In this document: positions 26,461-38,935 of the stretch, piece after piece
Layout of the letters: each line of letters begins with the position of its first letter
Numbering within the stretch: position 1 is the stretch's first letter
Source: Nitrosomonas sp.
GTDB taxonomy: Bacteria; Pseudomonadota; Gammaproteobacteria; Burkholderiales; Nitrosomonadaceae
Length of the DNA stretch: 64,000 bases
Assembly: GCA_024281995.1 (NCBI GenBank)
Contig: JAMWZW010000001.1
Location: 62,001 to 126,000 of the forward strand
Direction of reading: 5' to 3'
Notes under the pieces: generated by a model
The model's database searches: none
Told to the model about the DNA's origin: nothing
What the model saw: only the letters and a program-made list of their open reading frames with translations
Program-made: the position numbers and the translations under genes

Positions 26461-26934
26461 ATGAATATTAACTTTACTTTAATTTCTCAGGCGTTAGCCT
26501 TTTCGGTATTTATTTGGTTCACAGTCAAGTTCGTGTGGCCGCCACTATTGCGTGCGATAGAAGAGCGTCAAAAAGCGATTGCTGATGGATTGGCTGCCGG
26601 CGAACGGGGGCGTCATGAGCTGGAGTTAGCCAGTCAGCGTTCATCCGATGTATTGAAAGAGGCCAAGCAACGTGCTTCAGAAATAATTCTGCAAGCTGAA
26701 AAACGAGCAACAGAAATAGTTGAAGAAGCTAAGCGGATGGCGAAAGAGGAAGGTGATCGAATTATAACAGGCGCAAAAGCAGACATTTCGCATGAAATGT
26801 TCAGTGCAAAAGAAGCATTGCGTCAGCATGCTGCTCAGCTAGCAATTGCTGGTGCGGAGAAAATATTACGCCGAGAGGTTGATGCTAAAGTGCATGCCGA
26901 TATTCTTGTTGCTATTGAGGAAGATTTGAAATAA
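26461..26934 (+). CDS. atpF: F1Fo ATP synthase subunit b
   Basis: A 157-aa stator subunit. An N-terminal membrane anchor (about residues 5-25, with FVWPPLLRAIEERQ following) leads into a long charged helix that dimerises and joins subunit delta. Its stop overlaps the atpH start (ATAATGG). Confidence 0.96.
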   Translation: MNINFTLISQALAFSVFIWFTVKFVWPPLLRAIEERQKAIADGLAAGERGRHELELASQRSSDVLKEAKQRASEIILQAEKRATEIVEEAKRMAKEEGDRIITGAKADISHEMFSAKEALRQHAAQLAIAGAEKILRREVDAKVHADILVAIEEDLK

Positions 26935-27470
26935 TGGCTGAAGCGATTACAGTTGCGCGACCCTATGCAGAAGCAGTGTATAAGCATGCTGTTGCTAACG
27001 AGAGTTTGTCGCAGTGGTCAAAAATATTGCAACTAGCTGGGATGATTGCTGAAGATAATGAAATGAAGTCGTTGATCGGTAATCCGATAATTTCAGCAAA
27101 ACAAATTGGCGAAATATTTCTAGAGATCGGGAGAAGTAAATTTAATTCCGAAGCTCGTAATCTAGTGATGTTGCTAGCAGAAAATAAACGGCTATTGATA
27201 TTGCCGCAGATTAGCCAGCTATTTGAGCAATTGAAAGCGCAGCATGAGGGGGTTGTCGAGGCAAAAATTGCGAGCGCATTCGCGTTGGAAAGCAAGCAAT
27301 TAAAAAAAATAGTTGATGATCTGGAGCGAAAATTTAAGCGCAAAATAGAAGCTCAAGTAAGTGTTGATCCAGAGTTGATTGGTGGTATTAAAGTTGAGAT
27401 TGGTGATGAGATTCTAGATGCCTCGGTGCGCGGTAAACTTGAAACTATGGCCATTGCCCTTAAAAGCTAG
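26934..27470 (+). CDS. atpH: F1Fo ATP synthase subunit delta
   Basis: A 178-aa stator subunit linking b to the top of F1. Typical features are the start ITVARPYAEAVYKHA and the C-terminal VDPELIGGIKVEIGDEILDASVRGKLE. It overlaps atpF by one base. Confidence 0.96.
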   Translation: MAEAITVARPYAEAVYKHAVANESLSQWSKILQLAGMIAEDNEMKSLIGNPIISAKQIGEIFLEIGRSKFNSEARNLVMLLAENKRLLILPQISQLFEQLKAQHEGVVEAKIASAFALESKQLKKIVDDLERKFKRKIEAQVSVDPELIGGIKVEIGDEILDASVRGKLETMAIALKS

Positions 27471-27482
27471 GAGTTAAATGAA

Positions 27483-29024
27483 ATGCAGTTAAATCCATCC
27501 GAAATCAGTGAACTGATTAAAAAAAGGATAGAAGGACTTGTTGATACGGCAGAGGTTCGTACGCAAGGAACGATTGTTTCTGTAACAGACGGTATTGTCC
27601 GCATTCACGGCTTATCCGACGTGATGCAAGGTGAGATGTTGGAATTTCCCGGCAATACTTTTGGTTTGGCATTGAATCTGGAGCGTGATTCTGTGGGTGC
27701 CGTTATTATGGGTTCATATGAACACATATGCGAAGGTGATACAGTCAAATGTACTGGCCGTATCTTAGAGGTACCCGTTGGTGAAGGCTTGCTAGGACGC
27801 GTGGTGAATGCGTTAGGACAGCCGATCGATGGTAAGGGGCCGATTACAGCAATGCAATCAGAGCCGATAGAAAAAATTGCTCCGGGTGTAATCTGGCGGC
27901 AATCGGTAGATCAACCGGTGCAAACCGGATTGAAGTCTGTTGATTCGATGGTTCCAGTTGGGCGTGGGCAACGTGAGTTGATTATTGGCGATCGTCAAAC
28001 AGGTAAAACTGCTGTAGCGATTGATGCGATTCTCAATCAAAAAGGTCAGAACATGCTGTGTATTTATGTCGCAATTGGACAAAAAGCATCATCGATTGCC
28101 AACGTAGTACGCAAGCTGGAAGAACATGACGCCATGGAATATACCATTGTTGTGGCGGCTACAGCATCAGAGTCAGCGGCAATGCAATTTATAGCACCTT
28201 ATTCTGGATGTACCATGGGGGAATATTTCCGTGATAAAGGCCAGGATGCATTAATTGTCTACGATGATTTAACCAAGCAAGCTTGGGCTTATCGTCAAAT
28301 ATCCTTGCTGCTGCGTCGACCACCAGGTCGCGAAGCTTATCCGGGTGATGTGTTTTATCTCCATTCGCGGTTGCTGGAAAGAGCGGCGAGAGTAAGTGCG
28401 GCCTATGTTGAAAAAGCAACAAATGGTGCGGTAAAAGGTAAAACAGGCTCTTTGACAGCGCTGCCGATTATTGAAACACAAGCTGGTGATGTGACAGCTT
28501 TTGTGCCAACGAACGTAATTTCGATTACTGACGGACAGATATTTCTTGAAACAGACTTGTTCAATGCCGGTATACGTCCTGCAATTAATGCGGGGGTATC
28601 GGTTTCCCGTGTGGGCGGCGCAGCTCAGACGAAGGTCATTAAGAAATTGGGCGGCGGTATACGGCTGGCATTGGCGCAATATCGTGAATTGGCAGCTTTC
28701 GCACAATTTGCATCGGACTTGGATGAAGCGACTCGCAAACAGCTTGAGCGCGGCAAGATGGCAACAGAATTGATGAAGCAACCCCAATATGCAACGCTAA
28801 GTGTATCAGAGATGGCGCTTACACTATTCGCAATCAATAATGGTTATTTTGATGATGTGGAAGTGAACAGAGCGCTTGCATTTGAATCTGCGCTAAAAAA
28901 CTATATACGTGGTCAACATGCTGCAATTCTTGACAAAATTGAGAAGAGTAAAGAACTCAATGCCGAAACGGAAAAAGAATTAACCGCTGCGATTCAAGAA
29001 TTCAAGCAAAACGGAACCTATTAA
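27483..29024 (+). CDS. atpA: F1Fo ATP synthase subunit alpha
   Basis: A 513-aa non-catalytic nucleotide-binding subunit of F1. It has Walker A GDRQTGKT (about 169-176), the signature [17 protein letters not shown], the arginine finger region and normal length. The start context is ATGAAATG, 12 bp after atpH. Confidence 0.98.
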   Translation: MQLNPSEISELIKKRIEGLVDTAEVRTQGTIVSVTDGIVRIHGLSDVMQGEMLEFPGNTFGLALNLERDSVGAVIMGSYEHICEGDTVKCTGRILEVPVGEGLLGRVVNALGQPIDGKGPITAMQSEPIEKIAPGVIWRQSVDQPVQTGLKSVDSMVPVGRGQRELIIGDRQTGKTAVAIDAILNQKGQNMLCIYVAIGQKASSIANVVRKLEEHDAMEYTIVVAATASESAAMQFIAPYSGCTMGEYFRDKGQDALIVYDDLTKQAWAYRQISLLLRRPPGREAYPGDVFYLHSRLLERAARVSAAYVEKATNGAVKGKTGSLTALPIIETQAGDVTAFVPTNVISITDGQIFLETDLFNAGIRPAINAGVSVSRVGGAAQTKVIKKLGGGIRLALAQYRELAAFAQFASDLDEATRKQLERGKMATELMKQPQYATLSVSEMALTLFAINNGYFDDVEVNRALAFESALKNYIRGQHAAILDKIEKSKELNAETEKELTAAIQEFKQNGTY

Positions 29025-29028
29025 GCAA

Positions 29029-29913
29029 ATGGCCGGCAGTAGAGAAATCCGCAATAAGATAAAGAGTGTAAAAAATACACAGAAGATTACCCGTGCCATG
29101 GAAATGGTCGCGGCATCGAAAATGCGTAAGGCTCAGGATCGTATGAAAAAAGCCCGTCCATATGGTGAGAAGATACGTAATGTAGCTGCTCATATGAGTC
29201 GAGCAAATACCGAATATCGCCATCCATTTTTGATTGCGCGTGATACCGTTAAACGAATTGGTATCATTATCGTGACTTCAGATAAAGGGCTTTGCGGGGG
29301 GTTAAATACCAACGTTTTACGCAAGGCTTTGAATCAGATGAAGGCTTGGCAAGCAGAAGGAGAGCAAATCGAAGTCTGCTGTATCGGTAACAAAGGCTTA
29401 GGGTTTATGAGCCGAGTTGGCGCAAATATTACTTCGCAAGTAGTAAGCCTGGGTGATACTCCTGATATATCAAGACTCATCGGTGCGGTAAAAGTGGTTC
29501 TTGATGGCTATACGCAAGATCAATTTGATCGCGTGTACATTTTCTATAATCGCTTTATCAATACAATGAAGCAAGAACCTGTTATGGAACAATTGCTTCC
29601 GTTGACAGATGATCGCATGCAAAATAGTGAACAAGATAGCGATAAATCTAAAGTGGTATGGGATTACATTTACGAGCCGGAAGCAAAGCCCGTCATTGAC
29701 GATATTATGGTGCGCTATGTAGAAGCATTGATATATCAAGCGGTAGCAGAAAACATGGCCTCGGAGCAATCTGCCAGGATGGTGGCGATGAAAGCTGCAT
29801 CAGACAATGCGGGCAATGTCATTGATGAGCTGACATTAATTTATAACAAGTCTCGACAAGCAGCAATTACGAAAGAGCTATCCGAAATTGTCGGTGGTGC
29901 TGCAGCGGTTTAA
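29029..29913 (+). CDS. atpG: F1Fo ATP synthase subunit gamma
   Basis: A 294-aa rotor shaft of F1. The N-terminus [33 protein letters not shown] and C-terminal [26 protein letters not shown] form the coiled coil inside the alpha3beta3 ring. It starts four bases after the atpA stop. Confidence 0.97.
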   Translation: MAGSREIRNKIKSVKNTQKITRAMEMVAASKMRKAQDRMKKARPYGEKIRNVAAHMSRANTEYRHPFLIARDTVKRIGIIIVTSDKGLCGGLNTNVLRKALNQMKAWQAEGEQIEVCCIGNKGLGFMSRVGANITSQVVSLGDTPDISRLIGAVKVVLDGYTQDQFDRVYIFYNRFINTMKQEPVMEQLLPLTDDRMQNSEQDSDKSKVVWDYIYEPEAKPVIDDIMVRYVEALIYQAVAENMASEQSARMVAMKAASDNAGNVIDELTLIYNKSRQAAITKELSEIVGGAAAV

Positions 29914-29937
29914 AACATTTTTGAATATAGAGTCTAG

Positions 29938-31326
<1,389 letters not shown>

Positions 31327-31343
31327 ACTTTGGGAATATAAAA

Positions 31344-31766
31344 ATGGGCACCATTTTTCATCTTGATATCGTAAGCGCTGAGGAATCGATTTATTCTGGT
31401 CCCGTGGAGTTTTTGGTTGCACCAGCACAGATGGGAGAAGTTGGTATTTATCCACGTCACACCCCAATGTTAACTCGAATAAAATCTGGGATGGTTCGTA
31501 TTAAAGCTCAATTAAAAGAGGAAGAATTGATATATGTTTCTGGCGGAATGTTAGAGGTGCAGCCAGATGTAGTAACAATATTAGCTGATACTGCTGTTCG
31601 TAGTCATGATCTCGATGAGGCAAAAGCTATCGAAGCGAAACAAGCCGCAGAAGAAGCTATAAAAAACCGTGAATCAGAATTAGATTATGCAAAGGCACAG
31701 GCGGAATTAATCGAAGCAATGGCACAGTTAGCTGCAATCGATAAGTTAAGAAAGCGAAAGCACTAA
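31344..31766 (+). CDS. atpC: F1Fo ATP synthase subunit epsilon
   Basis: A 140-aa subunit on the central stalk that also inhibits ATP hydrolysis. The N-terminal beta-sandwich ([23 protein letters not shown], then [16 protein letters not shown]) and the C-terminal two-helix hairpin are both present. It is the last gene of the operon and is followed by a terminator. Confidence 0.96.
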   Translation: MGTIFHLDIVSAEESIYSGPVEFLVAPAQMGEVGIYPRHTPMLTRIKSGMVRIKAQLKEEELIYVSGGMLEVQPDVVTILADTAVRSHDLDEAKAIEAKQAAEEAIKNRESELDYAKAQAELIEAMAQLAAIDKLRKRKH

Positions 31767-31786
31767 TTAAGTAAGTAATATTAGTT

Positions 31787-31814
31787 AAAAGGCGGCGTAA
31801 GTCGCCTTTTTTGT
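31787..31814 (+). terminator. Terminator of the atp operon
   Basis: Stem AAAAGGCG (31787-31794) with CGCCTTTT (31803-31810), followed by a T-rich tract. Confidence 0.8.
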
Positions 31815-31948
31815 TTTTTTCCTGCAATTCAAGTGTGCATAATTAACATCAAAATCTGGTTTTATTAAAAGAAAAAACAAGAAAAATTTTGTTATGCTGT
31901 TAGGTAATTAAGTAAGGAAAAATCTAATTTCGGGACAAATCTAAAATT

Positions 31949-33322
31949 GTGTTAAAACTTAATGTTGTGATATTGGCAGCAGGTGCTGGAAAACGTATGC
32001 AATCGTCGATACCTAAAGTCATGCATACTCTAGGAGGTATTCCTTTGCTCATGCATGTGATTAATACGGCTCGGCTACTTAAACCTGACAGAATCTGTGT
32101 TGTAATAGGACATGGTGGTGATTTAATTAGGCAGTCAATTGTAGGCGCCGATTTAGTTTGGGCTAAACAAGAGCATCAACTGGGTACAGGTCACGCAGTT
32201 ATGCAAGCTCAATCTTATCTCGATAAAGAAGGGGCGACTCTTATTTTATATGGAGATGTCCCATTGGTTAGTTTGGATACGCTCCAAAGGCTTATAACAT
32301 CAACTCAAGAGAAGCACTGTGCTTTACTATCAGCATTCGTTGAGAATCCGAGTGGGTATGGCAGGATTGTGCGAAATTCTGAGACAAAAGCAATAACGAT
32401 GATTGTAGAACAAAAGGATGCTACTTTAGATCAGCAGAATATATGCGAAATTAATACTGGAATTATGTTGGTTCCCAATGCTTATCTGCATCAGTGGCTT
32501 CCAAGAATTGGGAACAGCAATGCACAGTGTGAATATTATTTGACTGATATTATTGCTATGGCGGTTAAAGAAGGCATCCCAGTGGATTCTAAGCAACCTG
32601 ATAATTATTGGGAAATAATAGGTGTCAACAATAAACGTCAATTGGCAGAACTTGAGAGGATTTTTCAATTGGAGCGCGCGAATAAACTAATGGAACAAGG
32701 AGTTTATTTGGTTGATCCCGCAAGAATTGATATTAGGGGGGAGCTGATTTGCGGATTGGAAGTCGAAATCGATGTTAATTGCGTGTTTGAAGGTATTGTT
32801 AATTTGCACAATAATGTACGAATTGGCCCTAATTGCATATTAAAAAATGTTGTTGTTGATGAAGGGGCAATTATTGCTCCTTATAGCTTAATCGAAGATG
32901 CAAAAATAGGAGCAAAATGCAGGATAGGTCCTTATGCTCGCATTCGTCCAGGTACAAGGCTCCTCGAGGAAGTTCATATTGGTAATTTTGTTGAAGTTAA
33001 AAACAGTCAGATTGCACGAAGAAGTAAAGCCAATCATCTAAGCTATATTGGAGATTCTATAATTGGAGAAAATGTTAATATCGGTGCTGGAACAATAACT
33101 TGTAACTATGATGGTGTGAATAAACACCAAACTATCATCGAAGATGACGTGTTTGTTGGATCAGACACTCAGCTTGTTGCACCAATTAGAATTTCTAAAG
33201 GCTCGACGATTGGTGCAGGGTCAACAATTACAAAAGATACGCCAGAAGGTGCCTTAACTTTGTCAAGGGCTAGGCAGATAAGTTATTTTGAATGGAAGCG
33301 ACCAACTAAAACAAAATCTTAA
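31949..33322 (+). CDS. glmU: Bifunctional UDP-GlcNAc pyrophosphorylase / glucosamine-1-phosphate acetyltransferase
   Basis: A 457-aa cytoplasmic enzyme performing the last two steps to UDP-GlcNAc. The N-terminal pyrophosphorylase domain has LAAGAGKRM (8-16) and YGDVPL; the C-terminal left-handed beta-helix has GPYARIRPG, NFVEVKNS and NYDGVNKH. The start is GTG at 31949 without an obvious ribosome binding site, but homology begins at this point. It feeds the Mur pathway encoded at 44.9-59.5 kb. Confidence 0.95.
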   Translation: MLKLNVVILAAGAGKRMQSSIPKVMHTLGGIPLLMHVINTARLLKPDRICVVIGHGGDLIRQSIVGADLVWAKQEHQLGTGHAVMQAQSYLDKEGATLILYGDVPLVSLDTLQRLITSTQEKHCALLSAFVENPSGYGRIVRNSETKAITMIVEQKDATLDQQNICEINTGIMLVPNAYLHQWLPRIGNSNAQCEYYLTDIIAMAVKEGIPVDSKQPDNYWEIIGVNNKRQLAELERIFQLERANKLMEQGVYLVDPARIDIRGELICGLEVEIDVNCVFEGIVNLHNNVRIGPNCILKNVVVDEGAIIAPYSLIEDAKIGAKCRIGPYARIRPGTRLLEEVHIGNFVEVKNSQIARRSKANHLSYIGDSIIGENVNIGAGTITCNYDGVNKHQTIIEDDVFVGSDTQLVAPIRISKGSTIGAGSTITKDTPEGALTLSRARQISYFEWKRPTKTKS

Positions 33323-33364
33323 GATCCCAGTTTCATTGTATTAATAGAGAGGAAGAAATTCAAG

Positions 33365-35212
33365 ATGTGCGGAATAATTGGAGCAATTGCAAATGTAGAT
33401 ATCGTTCCTGTATTGCTGAAAGGCTTGTCCCGTCTTGAGTACAGAGGTTATGATTCCGCAGGTTTGGTAGTAGTCAACGATGGATTGCAAAGATTACGTA
33501 CAACTGGTCGTGTGTCAGAATTAGGTAAGCTAGTAATCCAGCAGAAGGCATGTGGGTTAGCTGGTATTGCACATACGCGCTGGGCTACACATGGGGAACC
33601 GTCTGAACGTAATGCGCATCCACATCTTTCAGGTGAAAAATCGCGAATTGCTGTTGTACATAACGGAATTATAGAAAATCACGAAGCCATTCGTATTAGG
33701 CTGAAAGCAAAAGGATTTAAATTTACTTCAGATACTGATACGGAAGTAATAGCACATCTAATAGCTTTTAAACTACAAGAAGAGAAAGATTTATTTAAAG
33801 CGGTTTGTTTATCTCTTGCAGAATTGCAAGGTGCTTATGCAATTGCGGTTATGGAAGAAGCCCATCCGGAGCGCATTGTTGTTGCAAGAAATGGAGCGCC
33901 TTTATTAATTGGTGTTGGAAAGAACGGCAATTTTGTTGCTTCTGATTCGTCCGCTTTATTACAGTCTACGCGAAACATAATTTATCTAGAAGAAGGTGAT
34001 GTTGCTGAATTACATAGCCATAACTATCGGATTGTTAATTGTTTGCATAATCAGCTAGGCGATATAGTTGAACGTACTATACATGAAAGCCATTTATCCA
34101 GTGATGCCGTCGAGTTGGGGCCTTATGCACATTTCATGCAAAAGGAGATATTTGAACAACCGAGTGCTGTAGCTAATACGTTAGAGATGGTATTTAATGC
34201 GCAATCAATATCACCTAATTTATTTGGTAATGAGGCAGAAAATATATTTTCCAGGGTAAAAAATATTCTGATTATAGCGTGTGGAACTAGCTATCACGCC
34301 GGATTGGTAGCAAGGTACTGGATTGAGTCAGTTGCAAAAATGCCATGTAACGTTGAGATTGCAAGTGAATACCGATATCGCGATTCAATTGCAGATCCAA
34401 ATACACTAGTGGTAGGGATCTCGCAATCGGGAGAAACTGCCGACACATTAGCGGCTCTGAATCATGCAAAAAAGCTAGGCCATCATTATAGCCTTGCTAT
34501 TTGTAATGTACCCGAAAGTGCTTTAATACGACAAACTAGTTTGCGTTTTTTAACTCGTGCTGGTCCAGAAATTGGTGTAGCCTCTACTAAAGCATTTACT
34601 ACGCAATTAGCATCACTATTATTGTTAACTGTGACGTTAGCAAAAATACATCATCTACTTTCGAAAGACGAGGAACGACATATAATCGGGGCGTTACGTC
34701 ATTTGCCGGTAGCGCTGCAGATTGCGCTGCAAGTTGAATCGCAGGTTAAAATTTGGGCCAAAAGTTTTGCAAAAAAACGTCATGCATTATTTCTTGGGCG
34801 CGGCGTTCATTATCCCATTGCAATGGAGGGTGCATTAAAGCTCAAAGAAATATCCTATATTCATGCTGAAGCGTATGCAGCGGGAGAATTGAAACATGGT
34901 CCATTGGCGCTGGTTGATAACGAAATGCCTGTTGTTGCAATTGCTCCAAACGATCAGTTGCTTGGTAAGCTCAAATCAAATTTGCAGGAAGTTCATGCAC
35001 GCGGTGGTGAACTATATGTTTTTGCTGACGTTGATGCTCAAATTATAGAAAGTAAAAATTTGCATGTGATTCGGTTAGCGGAGCATACTGGATTACTTAG
35101 CCCGATTTTGCATACGATTCCATTACAGCTATTAGCTTACTACGTAGCACTAGAACGTGGAACTGATGTCGATAAACCAAGAAATCTAGCAAAAGCTGTA
35201 ACAGTTGAATAA
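33365..35212 (+). CDS. glmS: Glucosamine-fructose-6-phosphate aminotransferase (isomerising)
   Basis: A 615-aa enzyme making glucosamine-6-phosphate from fructose-6-phosphate and glutamine. The glutaminase domain starts MCGIIGAI with nucleophile Cys2 after Met removal; two SIS domains follow ([35 protein letters not shown]) and the C-terminal [13 protein letters not shown]. It lies 42 bp after glmU, too short for a glmS ribozyme, and none is seen. Confidence 0.97.
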   Translation: MCGIIGAIANVDIVPVLLKGLSRLEYRGYDSAGLVVVNDGLQRLRTTGRVSELGKLVIQQKACGLAGIAHTRWATHGEPSERNAHPHLSGEKSRIAVVHNGIIENHEAIRIRLKAKGFKFTSDTDTEVIAHLIAFKLQEEKDLFKAVCLSLAELQGAYAIAVMEEAHPERIVVARNGAPLLIGVGKNGNFVASDSSALLQSTRNIIYLEEGDVAELHSHNYRIVNCLHNQLGDIVERTIHESHLSSDAVELGPYAHFMQKEIFEQPSAVANTLEMVFNAQSISPNLFGNEAENIFSRVKNILIIACGTSYHAGLVARYWIESVAKMPCNVEIASEYRYRDSIADPNTLVVGISQSGETADTLAALNHAKKLGHHYSLAICNVPESALIRQTSLRFLTRAGPEIGVASTKAFTTQLASLLLLTVTLAKIHHLLSKDEERHIIGALRHLPVALQIALQVESQVKIWAKSFAKKRHALFLGRGVHYPIAMEGALKLKEISYIHAEAYAAGELKHGPLALVDNEMPVVAIAPNDQLLGKLKSNLQEVHARGGELYVFADVDAQIIESKNLHVIRLAEHTGLLSPILHTIPLQLLAYYVALERGTDVDKPRNLAKAVTVE

Positions 35213-35263
35213 CAGGTCTAAGCATTAGAAAACTGTTAGTTGCAATCAGTATATCGCTGGTGT

Positions 35264-35295
35264 GCTTATCTCCTCATGCTAAGATAAGCCCTTTA
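35264..35295 (+). terminator. Possible terminator after glmS
   Basis: GCTTATCT (35264-35271) pairs with AGATAAGC (35282-35289), loop 10 bases, followed by a short pyrimidine tract. The weak T-run makes this tentative. Confidence 0.45.
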
Positions 35296-35351
35296 TTCAT
35301 TACCTATCAGATGTTAACATAAACCTACATTAGTATAAGGTATCGATAATC

Positions 35352-36077
35352 ATGGCAGGACATAGTAAGTGGGCGAATATTAAACACAAAAAAGCTGCGC
35401 AAGATGCTAAGCGTGGTAAAGTATTTACTCGACTGATCAAGGAAATAACTGTTGCTGCTCGGATGGGTGGAGGAGATGCCAATACCAATCCACGTTTGCG
35501 TTTAGCGATAGATAAGGCATATGATCAGAATATGCCTAAGGATAATGTTGAGCGCGCTATCAAGCGGGGTAGTGGGGAATTGGATGGCGTTGACTATGAA
35601 GAAATACGTTATGAAGGTTATGGAATGGGTGGCGCTGCAGTGATGGTTGATTGTATGACCGACAATAGAATTCGTACGGTTGCTGATGTGCGCCATGCTT
35701 TTACTAAGTATGGAGGTAATTTGGGTACGGATGGCTCTGTGAGCTTTTTATTCAAACATTGTGGGCAACTAATTTTCGCACCAGGAATCAGTGAAGACAA
35801 ACTAATAGAAGCTGCACTAGAAGGTGGCGCCGAAGATGTAGTAAGCAATGAGGATGGTAGTATTGAAGTCATTACAGCACCCTACGAATTTATGGCTGTT
35901 AAAAAAGTGCTTGAGAAAGCAGGTTTTAAAGCAGATCTTGCAGAAGTTACCATGAAACCAAGTAGTGAGCTGTTATTAACCGGAGATGATGCGATAAAGA
36001 TGCAAAAATTACTGGATGCTTTGGAAGGACTGGATGACGTTCAAAGTGTCTACACAACAGCGGTGTTAGATGAATAA
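35352..36077 (+). CDS. YebC/PmpR-family translation or transcription regulator
   Basis: A 241-aa protein of the YebC/TACO1 family with the hallmark start [22 protein letters not shown] and the block [22 protein letters not shown]. Members act as DNA-binding regulators or as ribosome factors that relieve polyproline stalling. It precedes ruvCAB, a very common arrangement. An ATG overlapping its stop (36070) could once have been the ruvC start. Confidence 0.95.
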   Translation: MAGHSKWANIKHKKAAQDAKRGKVFTRLIKEITVAARMGGGDANTNPRLRLAIDKAYDQNMPKDNVERAIKRGSGELDGVDYEEIRYEGYGMGGAAVMVDCMTDNRIRTVADVRHAFTKYGGNLGTDGSVSFLFKHCGQLIFAPGISEDKLIEAALEGGAEDVVSNEDGSIEVITAPYEFMAVKKVLEKAGFKADLAEVTMKPSSELLLTGDDAIKMQKLLDALEGLDDVQSVYTTAVLDE

Positions 36078-36090
36078 CTATCATACTAGC

Positions 36091-36096
36091 AGGTGA
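36091..36096 (+). promoter_or_regulatory. Shine-Dalgarno sequence pointing to the ATC start of ruvC
   Basis: AGGTGA is a perfect match to part of the anti-Shine-Dalgarno complement (GGAGGTGA) and lies four bases before ATC at 36101. No ATG, GTG or TTG follows it at a usable distance in the ruvC frame. Confidence 0.5.
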
Positions 36097-36100
36097 GAAA

Positions 36101-36619
36101 ATCCGTATTCTCGGTATAGATCCTGGTTTAAGGGTTACTGGTTTTGGTGTGATTGATAAAGCTGGCAGTAATTTGATTTATGTTAGCAGTGGATGTATAA
36201 AAATATGTGAAGGTGAATTACCAAATCGTTTAAAGCTGATTTTGGATAATTTAAGTGAAGTTATCGCAGAGTATCAACCGGAGTGCGCTGCTGTCGAGCA
36301 GGTTTTTATCAATATTAACCCTAAATCGGCATTACTGCTAGGCCAAGCACGTGGTGCGGCGATTTGTGCTACGGTATTGCATGACTTAAATGTGGCCGAG
36401 TATACGGCGCTGCAAATAAAACAAGCAGTTGTTGGTAACGGCCACGCCAATAAAGATCAAGTTCAACAAATGGTCATGCATATCTTAAAGCTGGAAAGTA
36501 GCCCAACTGCTGATGCGGCAGATGCGCTTGCTTGTGCGATATGTCATGCGCATGGTGGGTTTGGATTGGGAAAGTTTGCATTAGCAGGTTATCGCATGAA
36601 GCGAGGACGCTTGGTATGA
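36101..36619 (+). CDS. ruvC: Holliday junction resolvase RuvC, without a canonical start codon
   Basis: A 172-aa endonuclease that resolves Holliday junctions with RuvAB. Counting from ATC at 36101, the catalytic acids are D7 (ILGIDPG), E66 (VEQVF), D138 and D141 (ADAADALA), fully conserved. The frame upstream runs from a TGA at 36071 through ATA-ACT-ATC-ATA-CTA-GCA-GGT-GAG-AAA to this ATC with no ATG, GTG or TTG. The first canonical start (GTG 36149) would delete D7. Either a rare start codon is used, or a one-base indel separates an original ATG at 36070. The stop overlaps ruvA (ATGA). Confidence 0.75.
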   Translation: MRILGIDPGLRVTGFGVIDKAGSNLIYVSSGCIKICEGELPNRLKLILDNLSEVIAEYQPECAAVEQVFININPKSALLLGQARGAAICATVLHDLNVAEYTALQIKQAVVGNGHANKDQVQQMVMHILKLESSPTADAADALACAICHAHGGFGLGKFALAGYRMKRGRLV

Positions 36620-37200
36620 TCGGGCGGTTAACCGGTATATTGCTTGAGAAGCACCCACCGCAGGTTGTTCTGGATGTTCAAGGCGTAGGTTACGAAGTAG
36701 ACGTACCAATGAGCACCTTTTACGATCTTCCAACCATTGGTTCGCAAGCTTCATTGTATACTCATCTTATGATTCGTGAGGATATGCATTTGCTATTTGG
36801 CTTTGCCAGCGAATCAGAGCGTCAGGTTTTCCGGCAATTAGTAAAAATTTCTGGTATTGGTGCAAGGACTGCATTATCTCTTCTTTCGGGTCTCAGTGTA
36901 CCAGATTTATATCAGGCTGTAGCAGTACAAGATAGTATGCGACTTACTAAAGTACCTGGTATTGGGAAAAAAACAGCCGAGCGCTTATTATTGGAATTAC
37001 GTGATAAATTGAGTTCTGCCAAAATTGATGTGGATGATGCGGTAACATCTTCTACTAATAATAAAGATATTTTAAATGCATTGTTATCACTGGGCTATAA
37101 TGACCGAGAAGCTAGCTGGGCTATTAAGCAGGTTTCTACAGATGCTACATTAGTTGACGGTATCCGCCAGGCACTCCATTTGCTGTCAAAAGAAAAGTAA
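36616..37200 (+). CDS. ruvA: Holliday junction DNA helicase subunit RuvA
   Basis: A 194-aa tetrameric junction-binding protein. The N-terminal OB fold starts [12 protein letters not shown]; two helix-hairpin-helix motifs follow ([17 protein letters not shown] and [22 protein letters not shown]); the C-terminal domain III binds RuvB. The start is the ATG overlapping the ruvC stop; an upstream in-frame ATG lies inside ruvC and is rejected. Confidence 0.96.
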   Translation: MIGRLTGILLEKHPPQVVLDVQGVGYEVDVPMSTFYDLPTIGSQASLYTHLMIREDMHLLFGFASESERQVFRQLVKISGIGARTALSLLSGLSVPDLYQAVAVQDSMRLTKVPGIGKKTAERLLLELRDKLSSAKIDVDDAVTSSTNNKDILNALLSLGYNDREASWAIKQVSTDATLVDGIRQALHLLSKEK

Positions 37201-37222
37201 CATACGTTTGGGCTACTACTAA

Positions 37223-38269
37223 ATGATTAAGACAGATCGTATAGTAAGTGCAATGTCATCTTCCCAGGAAGAACTGCTGGAACGCGCCTTGCGTCCCAAG
37301 CAACTTGAAGATTACGTGGGTCAAGAAAAAATTCGTGGGCAACTGCAAGTGTTTATTACCGCAGCCAGGAATCGTCATGAGGCGCTAGATCATGTTTTGT
37401 TATTTGGTCCGCCAGGGCTAGGAAAAACAACTTTAGCGCATATCATTGCCAGAGAAATGGGGGTCAATTTGCGACAGACTTCCGGTCCCGTCTTAGAACG
37501 TCCTGGAGATCTGGCCGCGCTACTGACAAACTTGGAGCCTAATGACGTTTTGTTTATAGATGAGATTCATCGCTTATCGCCAGTAGTGGAAGAAATTCTC
37601 TATCCCGCATTGGAAGATTATCAATTGGACATCATGATTGGCGAGGGGCCAGCGGCGCGATCAGTAAAATTGGATTTGCCGCCATTTACTTTAGTTGGTG
37701 CGACTACTCGAGCTGGTATGCTCACTAATCCATTACGTGATCGTTTTGGGATAGTTTCCCGATTAGAATTTTATACGCCTGAAGAATTGAGTAAGATTGT
37801 TATGCGTTCTGCTAACTTATTAAATGTGAAGATATCATCGGATGGAGCATTTGAAATTGCGCGTCGTTCACGTGGCACTCCTCGGATTGTTAATCGCTTA
37901 TTACGCCGTGTACGCGATTTTGCGGAAGTAAAAGCGGATGGTCATGTTACGTCTGGAGTAGCTGATGCAGCGTTACAAATGCTAGATGTGGATTCGATAG
38001 GGTTGGATATTATGGACAGAAAATTACTGCTGGCTATATTAGAAAAATTTAATGGTGGTCCTGTAGGAGTTGATAATCTTGCGGCAGCAATCAGCGAGGA
38101 GCGTGATACGATTGAAGATGTGCTGGAACCCTATTTGATTCAACAAGGATTTCTTAAGCGCACCTCCAGGGGGCGCGTTGCAAATGCTATCACTTACCAG
38201 CATTTTGGCATTAAAATGCCCAGCAATGAAATAGGACGTGATCTCTGGGGAGAAGATTGCAATAGTTAA
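37223..38269 (+). CDS. ruvB: Holliday junction branch migration ATPase RuvB
   Basis: A 348-aa AAA+ motor. It has Walker [10 protein letters not shown], Walker [10 protein letters not shown], sensor ATTRAGML and arginine finger region DRFGIV, then a winged helix ([13 protein letters not shown]). It lies 22 bp after ruvA. The set ruvCAB is complete and tightly ordered. Confidence 0.97.
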   Translation: MIKTDRIVSAMSSSQEELLERALRPKQLEDYVGQEKIRGQLQVFITAARNRHEALDHVLLFGPPGLGKTTLAHIIAREMGVNLRQTSGPVLERPGDLAALLTNLEPNDVLFIDEIHRLSPVVEEILYPALEDYQLDIMIGEGPAARSVKLDLPPFTLVGATTRAGMLTNPLRDRFGIVSRLEFYTPEELSKIVMRSANLLNVKISSDGAFEIARRSRGTPRIVNRLLRRVRDFAEVKADGHVTSGVADAALQMLDVDSIGLDIMDRKLLLAILEKFNGGPVGVDNLAAAISEERDTIEDVLEPYLIQQGFLKRTSRGRVANAITYQHFGIKMPSNEIGRDLWGEDCNS

Positions 38270-38285
38270 TTAATTTCAGCTAATT

Positions 38286-38726
38286 ATGCAAGTTCAAACA
38301 TTACGTATCATCATTGCAATCATGTTGACTTTAGTCATCATGTTATTTTTTTATACCGGTCGTGAAAAAGATTTTTACAATAAAAGCGCAGAACCTGCAG
38401 TTGCTCAAATACTGACTGAGATTTCGAGCTGGGAAAAGCAGGCACTGCTCATCCATTTAACACCTGAAGCAGCTCAGGCAGTCAATGATGAGCAGTTGGA
38501 TAAGTTATTGAATCTTTACCGAGGTTTTGGTAAGTTTCGTTCTATTCAAGAAATAAATTTTTCACGTACAGTAAGTGCATTCTCTTTCATAGGAGAGAAG
38601 CGAATCAACTATTCGGGGATTGCTAACTTTGATGTGGGGCCTGTTAGTTTTAATATTACCTTAGTTGAGAGAGGGGGATATTTTCTGGTTTACAATTTTA
38701 CTTTGGCAAAAGTTTCTGAAGGATAG
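38286..38726 (+). CDS. Small membrane-anchored protein of unknown function
   Basis: A 146-aa protein with one N-terminal hydrophobic segment (about residues 7-24) and a soluble domain, probably periplasmic. The pattern (helical start, then strands such as YSGIANFDVGPVSFNITLV) resembles small NTF2/DUF4019-like domains, but I cannot name a family. It starts 16 bp after ruvB, so it may be cotranscribed. Confidence 0.6.
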   Translation: MQVQTLRIIIAIMLTLVIMLFFYTGREKDFYNKSAEPAVAQILTEISSWEKQALLIHLTPEAAQAVNDEQLDKLLNLYRGFGKFRSIQEINFSRTVSAFSFIGEKRINYSGIANFDVGPVSFNITLVERGGYFLVYNFTLAKVSEG

Positions 38727-38935
38727 TGTGACGATGCTAAAGCATCATACAAATATATAAGATGTTTTCGTTCCAATTAGCTAACAGTAATCAATAGTTA
38801 CTTTCTTAAATTGTGTGCTATTCTTGAGAAAGCAAATGTAAATAATTGTTGTTTGAACTATTGATAAAATACTTTAGTCTTACTGGGTGTTTGAATTTCG
38901 ATATTCAATTTTTATAGAGTGGAGGTTATTTTAAA

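Noticed and set aside
33323-33364. glmS ribozyme or riboswitch
   Set aside because: The glmU-glmS gap is only 42 bp, too short for the ribozyme.
36149-36619. ruvC starting at GTG 36149
   Set aside because: It would delete the catalytic Asp and the first strand of the RNase H fold, which are encoded just upstream in the same frame.
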